A stretch of DNA of 7,518 nt, taken from contig JACDEN010000119.1 of assembly GCA_013816415.1 (NCBI GenBank), positions 1 through 7,518 on the forward strand. Reading direction: 5' to 3'. The notes beneath the pieces are model-generated. The model had not been told where the DNA came from, ran no database searches, and was given only the letters and a program-made list of their open reading frames with translations. This stretch comes from Planctomycetota bacterium. GTDB taxonomy: Bacteria; Planctomycetota; UBA11346. Positions 5,498 to 7,518 of this stretch are shown piece by piece (positions within the stretch are counted from its first letter, which is position 1; each line of letters begins with the position of its first letter). Both the position numbers and the translations under genes were made by a program.

Positions 5498-7455
5498 GTC
5501 CGCTGACCATCTTCCTGTTCTTCGTCGCGGTGGTGCTGGGCATCAGCTTCTGGCTCGGGTCCAAGGCCAAATCCGCGAAGGGCTACTACGCGGCGCATGG
5601 GCAGATCCCATGGTTCGTCAACGGCATGGCGTTCGCCGGCGACTACCTCTCGGCCGCCAGCTTCCTTGGGATCTGCGGGCTGATCGCCACCGGCGGATAC
5701 GACGGATTCCTTTATTCGATCGGCTACCTCGCAGGCTGGGTGGTCGCGCTGTTCGTGGTCGCCGAACCGATCAAGCGCCTCGGCCGCTTCACCTTCGCCG
5801 ATGCGCTCGACAGCAGCTTCGACTCGCGCGGCATCAAGCTCGCGGCCGCGATCAGCACACTGGTGATCAGCATCTTCTATCTCATCCCGCAGATGGTCGG
5901 AGCCGGCGCGGTAATGAAGTCGCTGCTGGGCTGGGACCATGTGTGGGGCGTGGTCTCGGTCGGAGTCGTGGTCACGATCATCGTCGCGACGGCCGGCATG
6001 GTGTCGACGACCTGGGTGCAGTTCATCAAGGGGACGCTGCTGGTGCTGCTGTGCACCATCCTCGCCGGCATGATCCTGCATCGCGGTCTGTCGACGACGC
6101 CAGCGGGAAGCACCGTCCATCCGTTCACCGCCTTCCGATCGATGCCGGCGGCGGCCGAATTCGACCCGGGTTCGGTGGTGATGCGCGAGGAGGGGCCGTG
6201 GGTCGGCAAGTCGTACGTGCGTCTCAAGGCCGCCGATGGATCGGTGACCACCTGGAAGAAAGGAAAGGACCGCTTCGACGAGTGCCAGACGGTGACGGTT
6301 TCAGGCGACCAGAAATCGACGTGGGTCAACGGCGTCGCGGTTCCCGCGGGCACGAAGGTCAAGGACCTGCTGCGGCCGGTCGGCAACATCAGCAAGCTGC
6401 CCGGCGGCGTGACCGACACCGGTAGTCTTTCGCCTGGCGCGTTCTTCTCGACCTTGCAGGACAGCGAGATCGTCCTGTGGGGGAATGAGAAGATCGTCGA
6501 CGGCGACAAGTCGGTGACCACGGTCTATTTCCAGCAGCCGACCCCCGGCTCCAACATCATGCAGCCCGGCTTCGGTTTGTTCAAAGGCATGAATGATCCA
6601 TCGCACAAGACTGTGGGCAGCGGCCGTTACGCCGACATGCAGATCGCGACGGTGAAGCGGCTCGACTTCCTCTCGCTGCTGATCGCGCTGTTCTGCGGCA
6701 CCGCCTCGCTGCCGCACATCCTGATCCGTTATTATACGGTGAAGGATCAGGCCGCGGCGCGCAAGAGCACCGTCGTCGGCATCGCGGCGATCGGGTTCTT
6801 CTACGTGCTGACCCTGATCATCGGCCTCGGCGCGATGACCAGCGGGGTGCTCGACCTCACCAATCCGAAGGGCGACATGTCGGCGCCCTTGCTCGCGCAC
6901 AGCTTCGGCGACCTGATGTTCGCGCTCATCTCGGCGGTGGCCTTCACCACCATCCTGGGAACCGTCAGCGGCCTGATCATCGCCGCCAGCGGCGCGGTCG
7001 CGCACGATCTGATGACCAATGTGATGAAGATCGCCATGGACGACCACCACAAGGTGCTGGCCGGCAAGATCGTCGCAGTCATCGTCGGCATCATCGCGAT
7101 GGTGCTCGGCGTGGTCTTCGAATCGATGAATCCGACATTCCTGGTCGGCTGGGCGTTCAGCATCGCGGCGTCCGCGAATCTGCCGTCCCTGATCATGCTG
7201 CTGTTCTGGAAGCGCACGACGCGCCAGGGCATCACCGTCGCGATCATCGTCGGCATGCTAACGTCTCTGACCTGGATCCTGGTCAGCAGCGACACGTTCA
7301 AGAACGTCTACCACATCGACCCGGCGGGAGCGCTGGTTCCGTTCAGCCAGCCCGGACTGGTGACGATTCCCCTGGGATTCCTCGTGCTGATCGTGACCTC
7401 GCTGATGACGCAGGGCTCGAAGCGCCCGCCATCGCCATCGCCATCGTCCGTCTAG
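5494..7455 (+). CDS. actP: ActP-type cation/acetate symporter (SSS family) with enlarged extracytoplasmic loop
   Basis: A 653-residue sodium:solute symporter, about 100 longer than E. coli ActP (549). Family blocks are clear: FAGDYLSAASFLGI (47-60), GYDGFLYSIGYLAGW (68-82), RFTFADAL (98-105), IPQMVGAGAVM (131-141), STTWVQFIKGTLL (171-183), GTASLPHILIRYYTV (402-416), ARKS (422-425), ISAVAFTTILGTVSGL (479-494), VAHDL (502-506) and FSIAASANLP (555-564). These indicate sodium- or proton-coupled uptake of acetate or a similar short carboxylate. It starts directly at the first shared membrane helix and lacks the N-terminal signal-like segment of E. coli ActP. About 12-13 helices are predicted. Between the helix ending near 196 and the one starting near 390 lies a polar, beta-rich segment of about 190 residues, where E. 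coli has roughly 40. By comparison with PutP topology it faces the periplasm. The tail ends in a Pro-Ser run. Substrate remains inferred; pyruvate or propionate are alternatives. Confidence 0.92.
   Translation: MSPLTIFLFFVAVVLGISFWLGSKAKSAKGYYAAHGQIPWFVNGMAFAGDYLSAASFLGICGLIATGGYDGFLYSIGYLAGWVVALFVVAEPIKRLGRFTFADALDSSFDSRGIKLAAAISTLVISIFYLIPQMVGAGAVMKSLLGWDHVWGVVSVGVVVTIIVATAGMVSTTWVQFIKGTLLVLLCTILAGMILHRGLSTTPAGSTVHPFTAFRSMPAAAEFDPGSVVMREEGPWVGKSYVRLKAADGSVTTWKKGKDRFDECQTVTVSGDQKSTWVNGVAVPAGTKVKDLLRPVGNISKLPGGVTDTGSLSPGAFFSTLQDSEIVLWGNEKIVDGDKSVTTVYFQQPTPGSNIMQPGFGLFKGMNDPSHKTVGSGRYADMQIATVKRLDFLSLLIALFCGTASLPHILIRYYTVKDQAAARKSTVVGIAAIGFFYVLTLIIGLGAMTSGVLDLTNPKGDMSAPLLAHSFGDLMFALISAVAFTTILGTVSGLIIAASGAVAHDLMTNVMKIAMDDHHKVLAGKIVAVIVGIIAMVLGVVFESMNPTFLVGWAFSIAASANLPSLIMLLFWKRTTRQGITVAIIVGMLTSLTWILVSSDTFKNVYHIDPAGALVPFSQPGLVTIPLGFLVLIVTSLMTQGSKRPPSPSPSSV
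7427..7446 (+). repeat. Hexanucleotide microsatellite CGCCAT x3 at the end of actP
   Basis: Three exact CGCCAT units plus two further matching bases. In the actP frame they encode alternating Pro-Ser (PPSPSPSS) immediately before the terminal Val. The unit length is a multiple of three, so copy-number change would not shift the frame; the tail is predicted to be cytoplasmic and disordered. Confidence 0.8.
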
Positions 7456-7494
7456 CCTCATTGTCTCGATGCTGGCTGCACCTACCGTAGCGGG

Positions 7495-7518
7495 ATGCAC
7501 GTCGCCGCCATCGTCCTG
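7495..7518 (+). CDS. Possible start of a further gene (cut by the window edge)
   Basis: An ATG at 7495 opens a frame of eight codons (MHVAAIVL) to the window end. It follows the actP stop by 39 bases. The preceding GTAGCGGG is a poor ribosome site, and only eight codons are visible, so identity and even reality are uncertain. A short hydrophobic strand such as VAAIVL after the initial residues is common at the N-terminus of Rossmann-like enzymes, but that is not evidence of function. Confidence 0.3.

Noticed and set aside
5461..7301. Several minus-strand frames of 166-249 codons opposite actP
   Set aside because: They cover a membrane transporter whose conserved blocks run unbroken on the plus strand. 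The minus frames show no family features.
1..7518. A mobile element, prophage, CRISPR array, toxin-antitoxin or defence system
   Set aside because: No transposase, integrase, direct-repeat array, tRNA or known defence domain was found. Base composition and codon use look uniform across all genes.

Overview
This is a GC-rich window from what looks like a Gram-negative (diderm) bacterium. The main argument is an operon for an inner-membrane MCE/Mla-type lipid transporter, which serves an outer membrane. G or C fills most third codon positions. I cannot place it in a phylum with confidence. The PheT stretch with an 'ITHRPDLWGH' motif and the long MCE protein with a beta-rich C-terminus remind me of deltaproteobacterial, myxobacterial or planctomycete proteins, but this is from memory and not a search result.

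Layout. (1) Bases 1-743, minus strand: the first 247 codons of pheT (phenylalanyl-tRNA synthetase beta subunit), cut by the left edge. (2) Bases 744-877: a divergent intergenic region with an AT-rich patch, small dyads and a possible -10 box very close to the next start. (3) Bases 878-4715, plus strand: a tight four-gene unit of a Nudix hydrolase (ADP-ribose pyrophosphatase type), mlaE-like permease, mlaF-like ATPase and a long mlaD-like MCE protein. The first two junctions are 1-base TGATG overlaps and the third is a 3-base gap. (4) Bases 4795-5196: a small protein with two tandem zf-TFIIB zinc ribbons. (5) Bases 5246-7455: a DUF485 small membrane protein overlapping by 4 bases an ActP-type cation/acetate symporter. 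The symporter carries a loop of about 190 residues that is much longer than in E. coli ActP. (6) Bases 7456-7518: short spacer and perhaps the first codons of another gene.

How the genes may work together. MlaE and MlaF should form the inner-membrane ABC engine, and the MCE protein its periplasmic lipid channel. The MCE protein has one N-terminal membrane anchor, one MCE domain, about 160 residues of predicted helix carrying five copies of a 13-residue motif, and a beta-rich C-terminal domain of about 180 residues. It could therefore reach across the periplasm by itself. No MlaA, MlaB or MlaC gene is present in the window. DUF485 and ActP form a familiar acetate/monocarboxylate uptake pair. 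The most interesting points are the MCE protein and the symporter loop. No mobile element, CRISPR array, tRNA or rRNA was seen, and all complete genes look intact.
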